Shown here: piece by piece, positions 7,734 through 14,697 of the stretch
Position numbering within the stretch: the stretch's first letter is position 1
Layout of the letters: every line of letters starts with the position of its first letter
NCBI GenBank assembly: GCA_009782085.1
Contig: WQUN01000067.1
Span: 1 to 14,697, forward strand
DNA from: Bacillota bacterium
GTDB lineage: Bacteria > Bacillota > Clostridia > Lachnospirales > WQUN01
Direction of reading: 5' to 3'
DNA length: 14,697 nt
The notes under the pieces: model-generated
Databases searched by the model: none
Seen by the model: only the letters and a program-made list of their open reading frames with translations
What the model was told of the DNA's origin: nothing
Program-made: the position numbers and the translations under genes

Positions 7734-10700
7734 ATGAGGTCTTTCAGGAAATGCTGCGGCATGTTTCTGGCGCTGGTCATGACGGTCGGCTGTCTCAACC
7801 TCAGCTTCGTCTCCGCCGCCTTAGCCGCGGCCGGGGACGCGGATCTCACCGAGATCCGCTACAACGGCATCCCCATAGCCGGGTTTAACAAAAACGTGAC
7901 GGATTACACGGTCGAACTGCCGGTCCGTCAGAAGTCCACGGGGTCGCCGATACTGACGCTTAAGCCGGACGATCCCGCCGCGAAAGTCGCCATAGACGCC
8001 AGCACGACCGTTCCCGGAACGTCGTCGATTACCGTCACGGACAGTTCGGGCGCGGTGCACAAAACCTACACGATCAACTGGACGCGGTCGGCCGTGAACG
8101 AATCGATCAGTAAATACACCTCCTGGGCCGGCAATTCGTTCAGCGGCGTCGGCACCGTTCTGAACGTGCCTGAAGGAGGCGGCTGGGTTCAGAACCAAAT
8201 TTCCGATATAAAGGTATATCCGGACGGCACGGTTTATACCCACTCGGGCTATGACGAGGGCGGCCGTCAGGACGGCGTCTACAAAGACGGCAAATGCATC
8301 GGGAACATTAACATCGACGCAAACTCCAAGCACGCGGAACTCGGCAATTTGTCCTTCGACATATCCGGCAACGAAGTGCGCGGCTCCAACGGCATGGTTA
8401 TCAAGGAAAGCCGCGACGTCGCGCAAATCGCCGCCGATCTCGGCGTCATAGAAAGCGTCGTCGCCTTTTCACCGGGAGCGATCGCGTTCTCCAACGACGG
8501 CCAGCTGATGGTGGCCGACAACGGAACCGACCAGATCGTCTTTTATGACGTCAGCGGAACGGCTCCCGCGGAGACAAAGAGAATCGGCGAGCTGTACGGC
8601 GTCTCCGGCCTGACCGCCTCCCACGGCGTCTACAAACCGGACGCGGGCGTTATCAAGCCGACGAGATTCGACAACATGACCGGCATCGGCACAGACGCGG
8701 CGGGCAACCTCTACGTGGCCATGAGCGAATACTACAGCGGCGGCTGCACGATCCTCCGCTGCCTGGAACCCGACATGGCGACGCAGAAATGGCAGATATT
8801 CGGCATGACGTTCGTCGAGCGCTACGGTTTCGACCCGGCGACAAACGGCGCCGACCTTTACACCAAGCTCAGCCATTTCAAAATGGATTACTCTAACGAA
8901 CCCGAGTATGACGGCACGGATTATATCGGTGCGGCCGGCTCGGAGCAGAACCTGTACGCGCTGACCATCGACCAGAAAAGATATCCGGACGACCCGAGGC
9001 TTTACTGCGATATATATGTAATGGCTCAGGTGGATATCCGGACAGTCGGCGGCCAGAAATTCATGTTCTTCACGGGCATGTACGGGACAGGCGTCCTCGT
9101 CTACCGGTTTGACGGGGAAACCGCCGTACCCTGCTCCATCGTCGCCAGAAACGCGGTGCCGGCCTACGACAACGACGGCACCCGCCTGGTTCCCGGCCAG
9201 CCTCAGAGCGATTGGGGCAGCCTGGGTTTCAAGCCCCGCGTTTGGATCGACAAAAACGGGGACGGGCAGTTCACGTCGGACGAATGGACGTTTTTTACGA
9301 CCTGGAACGGCGCCAACGACGGCGGCAGCCTTACCTGGAATATCGACGAGAACGGCAATATATGGAAAGCGGCGGACGGCCAGATCATCGAGGTCCCGGC
9401 GGCGGGCGTGGACGGGAACGGCGTGCTGCGCTACAGCCAGCGGCAAAGCGACGTGAAGGTCTACAACCTCCCCAACACGGGCGACGGACGCGGCGGCCCC
9501 GGCAAGGTCGTATACGACGCGGCGAACGACTCGCTGTACGTACTGGCTTTCAACAGCGCGTTCCCGGATGAGGACACCGGCAACGGCCGCGTGATATACC
9601 GCTTTGACAATTTCGCGGCGGGACCCCCGGTTTTGCACGCGGGTTATCCCATTGCTTTACCGTATTACAGCGCTAAGGGCGACTCGTTCTCGTCGCAGGC
9701 GTTCAACATCTCGGTCGCCTCGATCGCCGTCTGCGACGGCGCATTATTCGCCCTCTACGGGACATACGGCCCGCTGGGAAATAAGGGCGGCGAGATCCAC
9801 GTCTTCGACACAGACACGGCGAAGCCGATGGGGTATATCACGCCCGGCGAAGCTGTCGGCGGCCCGGCGAACGTAGGCTGGATCGACATACCATACGGGC
9901 TGTCGGTCATGAAAGCGGACGACGGCACGGGCAGGGACGTATGGCGGATTCTGATGGAGGAAGACTACAAGGGCAAGAACGTCCTCTTCAAGATGGTTCC
10001 GTTCAACGGCGTACAGGTCAGCGACGACACCGGCGCCACTGAAGGCGTCCAGGTCGACTGCTACAAAATGAATACCCCGCCGAGCATTGACGGCGTTCTG
10101 GGTTCCGGCGAATGGGACGTCAAGTATACGATGACCCAGCAGATGGGCAGCGACATCTCCTACGCCGACGCGAAGTTCGGATTCGGGTGGGACGCGAATA
10201 ACCTGTACATCGGCGCTTACGTTCTGGACAACAATCAGAACGCGACCATGCCGGTGTATCAGTGGGAAAACGACGCCATCGAGGTGTTCGTGGACGGCGC
10301 CAACTCCAAGGGCGGCATTTATGACGCCCACACGATGCAGTATATCGTGCCGTTCTGCCCCAATTTAGGCACGGAGGCCAATCCGAAATTCGCGAACATC
10401 GACCAGGGCAACACCTCATACGTGACCAGCTGGACCGATTTGCTGTTCGCCCAGAACAACTCCTATAAAAACGGAGTGCGCTATAAATATACGATAGGCA
10501 ACGGCAATTACCAGCTGGAAATGTCGATTCCGTGGAGCGCCCTCGGCGTTACCGTCGCCGAAGGCTCCAAAATCGGTTTTGACATCGCCTACGACGACTC
10601 CATGAAGGGCGCCGGCCGCAACGGCGGCGTCACATGGGCCGGTGACGGCGGCAATTTCCAGTCCAACTCGAAATTCGCGACGGTCACGCTTGCGGGCGCG

Positions 10701-13700
10701 CAAGGGCCCGTCGTCGACAAAACCGAACTGAACGCTCTGCTGGCCGGCGTCGGCCAAATGAGCAGCACTTCGTACACTTCCGACAGCTGGGCCGCTTTGA
10801 TGGAAATCGTCGGCTGGGCCAAAGGCATCGCGGCGAACGCTCAGGCGACACAGGAAAATGTTAATCAGGCGGTCTCCGATCTCCAGGCGGCGATTGACAA
10901 TCTCGCGCCCGCCACGTTCGCGTACGCCACGAGCTGGCTGGGGAACACATATCCCGGCATAGGCACGAACGTGCGGCAAGCCGGAAAATGGGTCCAGGAG
11001 TGGGCGGTTAACGCCGCTTTCGCCGAGGGCGCCGTATTTACCGCGACGAACTGGGACGAGGCCGGCAGATGCACCGGCATTTACAAAGACGGAGACGTCA
11101 ACTCATATCTGATCTGGGCCCATGATAACCAAGGCAACGACCTGGACGGATGGGGCTGGGGCACCAGCAGCTACGCCGTGGCCGTGAACGCCTCCAATTT
11201 CTGGATTTTCACGGACGCCGGCAATCTGATCCGCTACGCCTGGGACCCGAACAACATCCACACGAACACCCAGCAGCAGTATATTCACGTTGATAACGGC
11301 GGTCACGGCGATTACGTCATTGATCTGGCGGAAAAGAACAACACGCTGTACGCCTTATGGCCGGACGGAACCGTTCAGGTATACGACGGCCTCACGCTCG
11401 CCTTGCTGAATACGTTCTCCGTTCCCGGCGCGACGCGCATTGGGGTGAACCCGAATTCCGACGCGTTATGGGCTGTTGTCGGAACAGATATCAAAGAGTA
11501 CAGCCTGTCCGGAGCCGTGACGGGCAGAGTCATCACCGACGCGGGCAGCCCGAATTCCGTCACCTTTGACGCGAAGGACGGCTATCTGATGACGACCGAC
11601 AACGGGGCGAGGCAGCAGGTACTGTTCTATGACGTATCCGGCACGGGAGCGCCTGTCCTTGTCAGGACTTTCGGCGACGAGGGCGGAATCGGCTCCGGCA
11701 CGCCGGGCGAGTACCTGCCGATGAAGTTCTTCTCGCTGGTTAAAGCCGGAACGGACGCCGACGGCAACGTCTACGTCGTCCTGAGCAAGGGCGAGACGGT
11801 CATCCGCAAACTGACGCCGGACGGCCAGCTCGTCTGGGAAGAACACTGCTTCCACTTCACGGACTGCGCGACGTTCTTGCCCGGCGACGACGGAGCGCGC
11901 GTCTACGGCGGGGGAGAGATCTACTCGATGGATTACAGCAAGAGCTTCGGCCAGGAAGCCACCGTTGTGGGGCTCACCAGGGACCAGGTCAACTATCCGG
12001 ACGACCCGAGGCTCGGGGCTAACAGAACGAACGGGCACAACTGGGTAAGAGAGCTGGACGGAAGGCTTGTTCAGTACCAGAACGGCATGTATCAGCAGAA
12101 CAGCAGCGGCATCCCGGGCAATGACGCCGGATTCGACATATACGTGTACGATCAGGCGCCGAGCACGGTCGCCCGGTATACCGGCTACTTCAGCGACAAC
12201 GGCTGGGCGTGGGACGTCGACCTCAACGGCGACATTTGGTGCGGCGAGTCAAAGGACGACAGCATCATGGAATACAAGTTCCTGGGATTTGACGCCAATA
12301 ACAACCCCGTTTACGACAAGAGCAGCGCGCTGAACACCAAGTACGACGTGCCCGCGCCGTTCAACATGATCCAGAGGATCGCGTACGACAGCGTAAACGA
12401 CGTCATGTATCTCAGCGGCTACACGGACGCCAGTCCTTACATTGACTGGGGCCTCACGGGAAGCGTATTCGCGCGCTATGACAACTGGAAGAAAGGCAAC
12501 CGCGTCGCCGCGTACACTCTGGATTTACCGATGGAAAACGGCCTGTATCCGGAAGCCTTCGATATCGCCGGGGATTACGTCTTTGTCTGCACCATGTACG
12601 GCGGCAACATCAATGTGTATAACAAAAACACCGCCGCCTACGCGGGGCAGTTCCAGCCCTCGCTGACGTTCAAGGAAACCGGCTGGGTCGATACGCCTCA
12701 GGGCGTCCGCGCGACTAAGCGCTCCAACGGCGAATACGTCGTGCTGGCCGAGGACGACTGGCGCGGCAAGAACATCATTTACCGCTGGACGCCCAGCCAG
12801 GCGGACGCGGTGCTGCCTGACGTTTCCGTCATATCACCCGCGGACAGCGGCGAGGTCACACAGAACGAGCTTTTTGACATCCAGGCGTCGGTGGGCAGTT
12901 CGTACAGGCAGGTAGCGAAGGTGGAATATTACCTCGACAGCCTGAAGATCGGCGAAAGCACTGACAGCGGCCACGGCTGGCGCTTCGCGTACAAGCCCGC
13001 GAGCATGGGACAGAAAATGCTTGTCGCCAGGGCGGTATTCGCCGACGGGTCGGCGGCCGTCTCGAAGCCGATAACGATCAACGTAAAGGCCGCAGCCGTG
13101 CCGGCTACGGACAAGACCGCTCTGATCGCCATGCTGAACAGCATCGCAACGCTCAATGAATCCGATTACACCGCCGGAACCTGGAGCGCACTGGCCGACG
13201 CCGTCGCGGCGGCCGAAGCGGTCGTCGCGAACGACAACGCGACGCAGGCCGACGCGGACGGCGCAGTCAAGGCGCTGAACGGCGCGCTGCAGGGCCTTGT
13301 GCCTGAGGACGCCTCGGCGTTCCCGCAGTCCGGCCCGGTTCCGGGCCTGGCCGGATGGTTCTACACATGCATAGGTGACGCGGTCGTCTTCGGCGTCAGC
13401 TATGACCCTACTACCAGAGAACTGACCGTTTCCGGAAAGAGCAGCTCCGAATTCTACGCGGGCCCCGACAGCTGCGTGTTCGTATACACGAATCTGAGCG
13501 GGGATAAGGACATAACAGCGACATACAAGAGCCTGCAGTCAAGCGACACCGGATGGATGAGGTCGGGCCTGACGTTCAGGGCCTCCCTTGACCCGCTGTC
13601 GCAAATGATCGGCATGTTCTACGCGCCTCAGGGCTGGTGGGGCGTCCGCGCCAGGCTGACTGACGGTTCCACCGGCACTCTTTGGGAAGCCGGGGATCAG

Positions 13701-14697
13701 CAGGTAAGCGCGCTTGGAACGATGGAAATGACCCGAACCGGAAACAGCTTTACCGGTCTGGTTAACACGACCGACGGTCACACGGTTTCCGGCTCCAGGA
13801 CAATACCGAGCTTCCCGACGAGTTATATGGCGGGATTCGCGATTTCCGGCAGAGGGACTATCGCGGAAGACCCGAGCGGCGAACCCGGCACGTTCACTTC
13901 CGTTTTCAGGTTACCGGTGGACAAGTCCGCGCTGAACGCTTTGCTTGCGAGCATCGCCTCAATGAACAGCGCCGACTACACGCCCGAGAGCTGGGCCGTA
14001 CTGGCCGACGCCGTCGTCCGGGCCGACGCCGTGGCGGCGAACGCCGACGCGACGCAGGCACAAGTGGACGCCATGACCGCCGAGGTGCAGGCGGCTGTTG
14101 ACGGGTTGGTCAAGGCCTCGGCACTGCCGATCGTCGAGCTGCTCTTTGACGAGGGCTCCGGCCAAGCCGCCGCCAACACGGGCGCTTCGGCGGCGCAGTA
14201 CCCGGCGGCGGCTCTGACCAACAATCATCCCGTATATACGGCCAACACGCCTAACGGCGGCGGAGACTGCGCGCTGGATTTCGGCTCCGTTTCCGGGCCT
14301 TACGCGGCCGACCTCGGCGGGCAGATGGACGACCTGAAAGACCTGAAATCCTTCACGATCACCGGCTGGCTCAACGCCAGGGATCTGGAGGAAGGCGCCG
14401 GCGGGAACAGGGTCGTGAGCTGGATCAGGGACGGAGGCAGCGGCGTCGATCTTGTCCAGAAATCTAACGGCAGCCTGCAGATGGGCATAAACGTGTGGCC
14501 TGACCTCTCCGACACCTCGGGCGTGTCGAGCAGCTCCGGAAAGATAACGAAAGACGCCAGCGCCGGATACGACAACTGGGTGTTCTTTGCCGTGACGTAT
14601 GACTCCACCTCCGCCTCCAACCAGGTGAAATACTACTTCGGGGACAACTACCACGCGGTCACCCTGGATACGGCAAGCACATACAACAAGGGCGCGG
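7734..14697 (+). CDS. giant secreted multidomain carbohydrate-binding-like protein (5' part; continues beyond window)
   Basis: One open frame of at least 2,321 codons with no stop before the right edge. The ATG follows AGGAGG (7721-7726) by 7 bases. A signal peptide (about residues 1-33) has a basic start, hydrophobic core and ALA-type end. Domain order, from my translation: cadherin-like sandwich 35-118; propeller-like region A about 125-765; CBM9-like module 773-988; FIVAR-1 995-1057; propeller-like region B about 1062-1690, a duplicate of A; Ig-like 1695-1786; FIVAR-2 1793-1855; DUF1349-like sandwich about 1863-2060; FIVAR-3 2063-2125; LamG-like jellyroll from about 2131, cut by the edge. 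No catalytic motif, cell-wall anchor or SLH domain is seen, but the C-terminus is missing. The gene lies 84 bases after the binding-protein gene, so it is probably in the same operon. Likely role: binding surface or environmental glycans; this is inference from domain types. Confidence 0.93.
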   Translation, partial: MRSFRKCCGMFLALVMTVGCLNLSFVSAALAAAGDADLTEIRYNGIPIAGFNKNVTDYTVELPVRQKSTGSPILTLKPDDPAAKVAIDASTTVPGTSSITVTDSSGAVHKTYTINWTRSAVNESISKYTSWAGNSFSGVGTVLNVPEGGGWVQNQISDIKVYPDGTVYTHSGYDEGGRQDGVYKDGKCIGNINIDANSKHAELGNLSFDISGNEVRGSNGMVIKESRDVAQIAADLGVIESVVAFSPGAIAFSNDGQLMVADNGTDQIVFYDVSGTAPAETKRIGELYGVSGLTASHGVYKPDAGVIKPTRFDNMTGIGTDAAGNLYVAMSEYYSGGCTILRCLEPDMATQKWQIFGMTFVERYGFDPATNGADLYTKLSHFKMDYSNEPEYDGTDYIGAAGSEQNLYALTIDQKRYPDDPRLYCDIYVMAQVDIRTVGGQKFMFFTGMYGTGVLVYRFDGETAVPCSIVARNAVPAYDNDGTRLVPGQPQSDWGSLGFKPRVWIDKNGDGQFTSDEWTFFTTWNGANDGGSLTWNIDENGNIWKAADGQIIEVPAAGVDGNGVLRYSQRQSDVKVYNLPNTGDGRGGPGKVVYDAANDSLYVLAFNSAFPDEDTGNGRVIYRFDNFAAGPPVLHAGYPIALPYYSAKGDSFSSQAFNISVASIAVCDGALFALYGTYGPLGNKGGEIHVFDTDTAKPMGYITPGEAVGGPANVGWIDIPYGLSVMKADDGTGRDVWRILMEEDYKGKNVLFKMVPFNGVQVSDDTGATEGVQVDCYKMNTPPSIDGVLGSGEWDVKYTMTQQMGSDISYADAKFGFGWDANNLYIGAYVLDNNQNATMPVYQWENDAIEVFVDGANSKGGIYDAHTMQYIVPFCPNLGTEANPKFANIDQGNTSYVTSWTDLLFAQNNSYKNGVRYKYTIGNGNYQLEMSIPWSALGVTVAEGSKIGFDIAYDDSMKGAGRNGGVTWAGDGGNFQSNSKFATVTLAGAQGPVVDKTELNALLAGVGQMSSTSYTSDSWAALMEIVGWAKGIAANAQATQENVNQAVSDLQAAIDNLAPATFAYATSWLGNTYPGIGTNVRQAGKWVQEWAVNAAFAEGAVFTATNWDEAGRCTGIYKDGDVNSYLIWAHDNQGNDLDGWGWGTSSYAVAVNASNFWIFTDAGNLIRYAWDPNNIHTNTQQQYIHVDNGGHGDYVIDLAEKNNTLYALWPDGTVQVYDGLTLALLNTFSVPGATRIGVNPNSDALWAVVGTDIKEYSLSGAVTGRVITDAGSPNSVTFDAKDGYLMTTDNGARQQVLFYDVSGTGAPVLVRTFGDEGGIGSGTPGEYLPMKFFSLVKAGTDADGNVYVVLSKGETVIRKLTPDGQLVWEEHCFHFTDCATFLPGDDGARVYGGGEIYSMDYSKSFGQEATVVGLTRDQVNYPDDPRLGANRTNGHNWVRELDGRLVQYQNGMYQQNSSGIPGNDAGFDIYVYDQAPSTVARYTGYFSDNGWAWDVDLNGDIWCGESKDDSIMEYKFLGFDANNNPVYDKSSALNTKYDVPAPFNMIQRIAYDSVNDVMYLSGYTDASPYIDWGLTGSVFARYDNWKKGNRVAAYTLDLPMENGLYPEAFDIAGDYVFVCTMYGGNINVYNKNTAAYAGQFQPSLTFKETGWVDTPQGVRATKRSNGEYVVLAEDDWRGKNIIYRWTPSQADAVLPDVSVISPADSGEVTQNELFDIQASVGSSYRQVAKVEYYLDSLKIGESTDSGHGWRFAYKPASMGQKMLVARAVFADGSAAVSKPITINVKAAAVPATDKTALIAMLNSIATLNESDYTAGTWSALADAVAAAEAVVANDNATQADADGAVKALNGALQGLVPEDASAFPQSGPVPGLAGWFYTCIGDAVVFGVSYDPTTRELTVSGKSSSEFYAGPDSCVFVYTNLSGDKDITATYKSLQSSDTGWMRSGLTFRASLDPLSQMIGMFYAPQGWWGVRARLTDGSTGTLWEAGDQQVSALGTMEMTRTGNSFTGLVNTTDGHTVSGSRTIPSFPTSYMAGFAISGRGTIAEDPSGEPGTFTSVFRLPVDKSALNALLASIASMNSADYTPESWAVLADAVVRADAVAANADATQAQVDAMTAEVQAAVDGLVKASALPIVELLFDEGSGQAAANTGASAAQYPAAALTNNHPVYTANTPNGGGDCALDFGSVSGPYAADLGGQMDDLKDLKSFTITGWLNARDLEEGAGGNRVVSWIRDGGSGVDLVQKSNGSLQMGINVWPDLSDTSGVSSSSGKITKDASAGYDNWVFFAVTYDSTSASNQVKYYFGDNYHAVTLDTASTYNKGA
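7836..8087 (+). other. cadherin-like beta-sandwich domain in the giant protein
   Basis: Residues about 35-118 show the pattern of the secreted cadherin-like beta-sandwich family: an opening L-x-x-I-x-x-NG, then NVTDYTVELP, DPAAKVAID, and a closing HKTYTINWTR. Such domains commonly sit at the mature N-terminus of large bacterial surface proteins as spacers or adhesion modules. Confidence 0.7.
8106..10028 (+). repeat. propeller-like region A of the giant protein (first copy of an internal duplication)
   Basis: Residues about 125-765. Blade-like phrases recur: TDAAGNLYVAMS, NIDENGNIWKA, YDAANDSLYVLAF. This Asp/Gly-Asn-hydrophobic-Tyr/Trp pattern is typical of NHL/SMP-30-like propellers. Anchors shared in order with region B are SW-x-GN (130), YKDG (183), FYDVSGT (270), YPDDPRL (417), NGNIW (near 544) and GKN (747). 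An EF-hand-like loop (DKNGDGQFTSDE, 506-517) occurs only in this copy. The propeller fold is inferred. Confidence 0.7.
10050..10697 (+). other. CBM9-like carbohydrate-binding module in the giant protein
   Basis: Residues about 773-988. The family's typical signposts are present in order: PSIDGVLGSGEWD, a FGWDANNLYIGAYVLD strand, WENDAIEVFVDG, a MQYIVPF segment and YQLEMSIPWSALGV. CBM9-type modules bind the ends of glycans such as xylan or cellulose in characterised members. Here the ligand is unknown. The module sits exactly between the two duplicated propeller-like regions. Confidence 0.8.
10716..10904 (+). repeat. FIVAR module 1 (63 residues)
   Basis: Residues 995-1057: begins DKTELNALL, contains YTSDSW and ATQENVNQAV, ends LQAAIDNL. 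This is the three-helix spacer pattern common in secreted proteins of Bacillota. It links the CBM9-like module to propeller-like region B. Confidence 0.85.
10917..12803 (+). repeat. propeller-like region B of the giant protein (second copy of the internal duplication)
   Basis: Residues about 1062-1690. Anchors match region A in the same order: SW-x-GN (1067), YKDG (1117), FYDVSGT (1298), YPDDPRL (1421), NGDIW (near 1502) and GKN (1678). Between the YKDG and FYDVSGT anchors it is about 94 residues longer than A. It is shorter between YPDDPRL and NGDIW, where A has its EF-hand-like loop. The copies share motifs but little long identity, so the duplication is old. Confidence 0.7.
12816..13091 (+). 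other. bacterial Ig-like domain in the giant protein
   Basis: Residues about 1695-1786: opens with VISPADSGEV, then VAKVEYYLDSLKIGES, and closes with LVARAVFADGSAAVS and a final ITINV strand. This is the usual pattern of Ig-like (Big_7-type) spacer domains in secreted carbohydrate-active proteins. Confidence 0.75.
13110..13298 (+). repeat. FIVAR module 2 (63 residues)
   Basis: Residues 1793-1855: begins DKTALIAML, contains YTAGTW and ATQADADGAV, ends LNGALQGL. It is the same length as FIVAR 1 and FIVAR 3. It joins the Ig-like domain to the DUF1349-like sandwich. Confidence 0.85.
13320..13913 (+). other. DUF1349-like concanavalin-type beta-sandwich in the giant protein
   Basis: Residues about 1863-2060. 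Phrases match the DUF1349-like pattern: DSCVFVYTNLSGDKDI, then a GWMRSGLTFRASLDP segment, later MEMTRTGNSFTGLV and YMAGFAISG. In this family the fold is a jellyroll often found with carbohydrate-active enzymes. Assignment rests on motif order only and is less sure than the FIVAR calls. Confidence 0.55.
13920..14108 (+). repeat. FIVAR module 3 (63 residues)
   Basis: Residues 2063-2125: begins DKSALNALL, contains YTPESW and ATQAQVDAM, ends VQAAVDGL. It is close in DNA and protein to FIVAR 2, sharing the LADAV segment. It links the DUF1349-like sandwich to the LamG-like domain. Confidence 0.85.
14124..14697 (+). other. LamG-like jellyroll domain, truncated by window end
   Basis: From residue about 2131 to the edge: opens LPIVELLFDEGSG, with CALDFG, a KSFTITGWLNARD strand, then SWIRDGGS, and WVFFAVTYDST before the edge. 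This order is typical of LamG/concanavalin-like domains, which often bind glycans or act as modules beside glycoside hydrolases. The end of the domain is outside the window. Confidence 0.8.

Noticed and set aside
7785..7796. Lipoprotein signal in the giant protein (TVGC, residues 17-20)
   Set aside because: Position -3 is Thr instead of Leu/Val/Ile, and the hydrophobic segment continues past the Cys to an ALA-type cleavage site, so signal peptidase I is more likely.
9249..9284. Dockerin domain based on the EF-hand-like loop
   Set aside because: Dockerins carry two such loops in about 60-70 residues. Only one loop is present, embedded in a propeller-like region.
8469..9638. Long reverse-strand open frame of about 389 codons opposite the giant gene
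   Set aside because: The + strand frame here is continuous and carries recognisable domain motifs. The reverse product is rich in Arg, Val and Ala with no family pattern, which is what GC-rich codon use gives by chance.

Overview
The window looks like chromosomal DNA from a moderately GC-rich member of the Bacillota (a Paenibacillus-like bacillus or a carbohydrate-degrading Clostridia). The reasons are the YesN/YesM-type two-component pair, the LplA/LplB/YtcP-type sugar importer with no ATPase gene of its own, a lipoprotein with a Pro/Ala/Thr/Glu linker, strong AGGAGG-type ribosome binding sites, and FIVAR modules in a large secreted protein. The exact genus cannot be fixed from the sequence. 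All genes lie on the + strand.

Layout: (1) 1-301 has no gene. It holds three copies of a GC-rich palindromic repeat, two abutting short palindromes and a candidate promoter. (2) 302-3609 is a two-component system: an AraC-type response regulator whose last 4 bases overlap the start of a membrane sensor histidine kinase. (3) 3610-3708 is a short gap with a plausible sigma-A promoter (TTGTTT, 17 bp, TACAAT) and a small inverted repeat. (4) 3709-7649 is an ABC sugar importer: two permeases, started by GTG and TTG, and a large lipid-anchored substrate-binding protein. (5) A 13-bp GC-rich hairpin without a T-tract sits between the binding-protein gene and the next gene. (6) 7734 to the right edge is a single uninterrupted reading frame of at least 2,321 codons. 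It encodes a giant secreted mosaic protein that runs off the window.

The giant protein is the most remarkable item. After a signal peptide it has a cadherin-like sandwich, a long propeller-like region, a CBM9-like carbohydrate-binding module, a FIVAR module, a second propeller-like region that is a diverged duplicate of the first, an Ig-like domain, FIVAR 2, a DUF1349-like sandwich, FIVAR 3 and a LamG-like jellyroll cut by the window end. No catalytic domain is visible in the part seen.

Taken together, the genes fit a surface-glycan module: the kinase senses an extracellular cue, the regulator probably turns on the promoter before the importer, the importer brings in an oligosaccharide using a shared ATPase encoded elsewhere, and the giant protein may bind or organise the polymer outside the cell. 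The substrate is not identifiable, and the link between the giant protein and the importer is inferred from position only.
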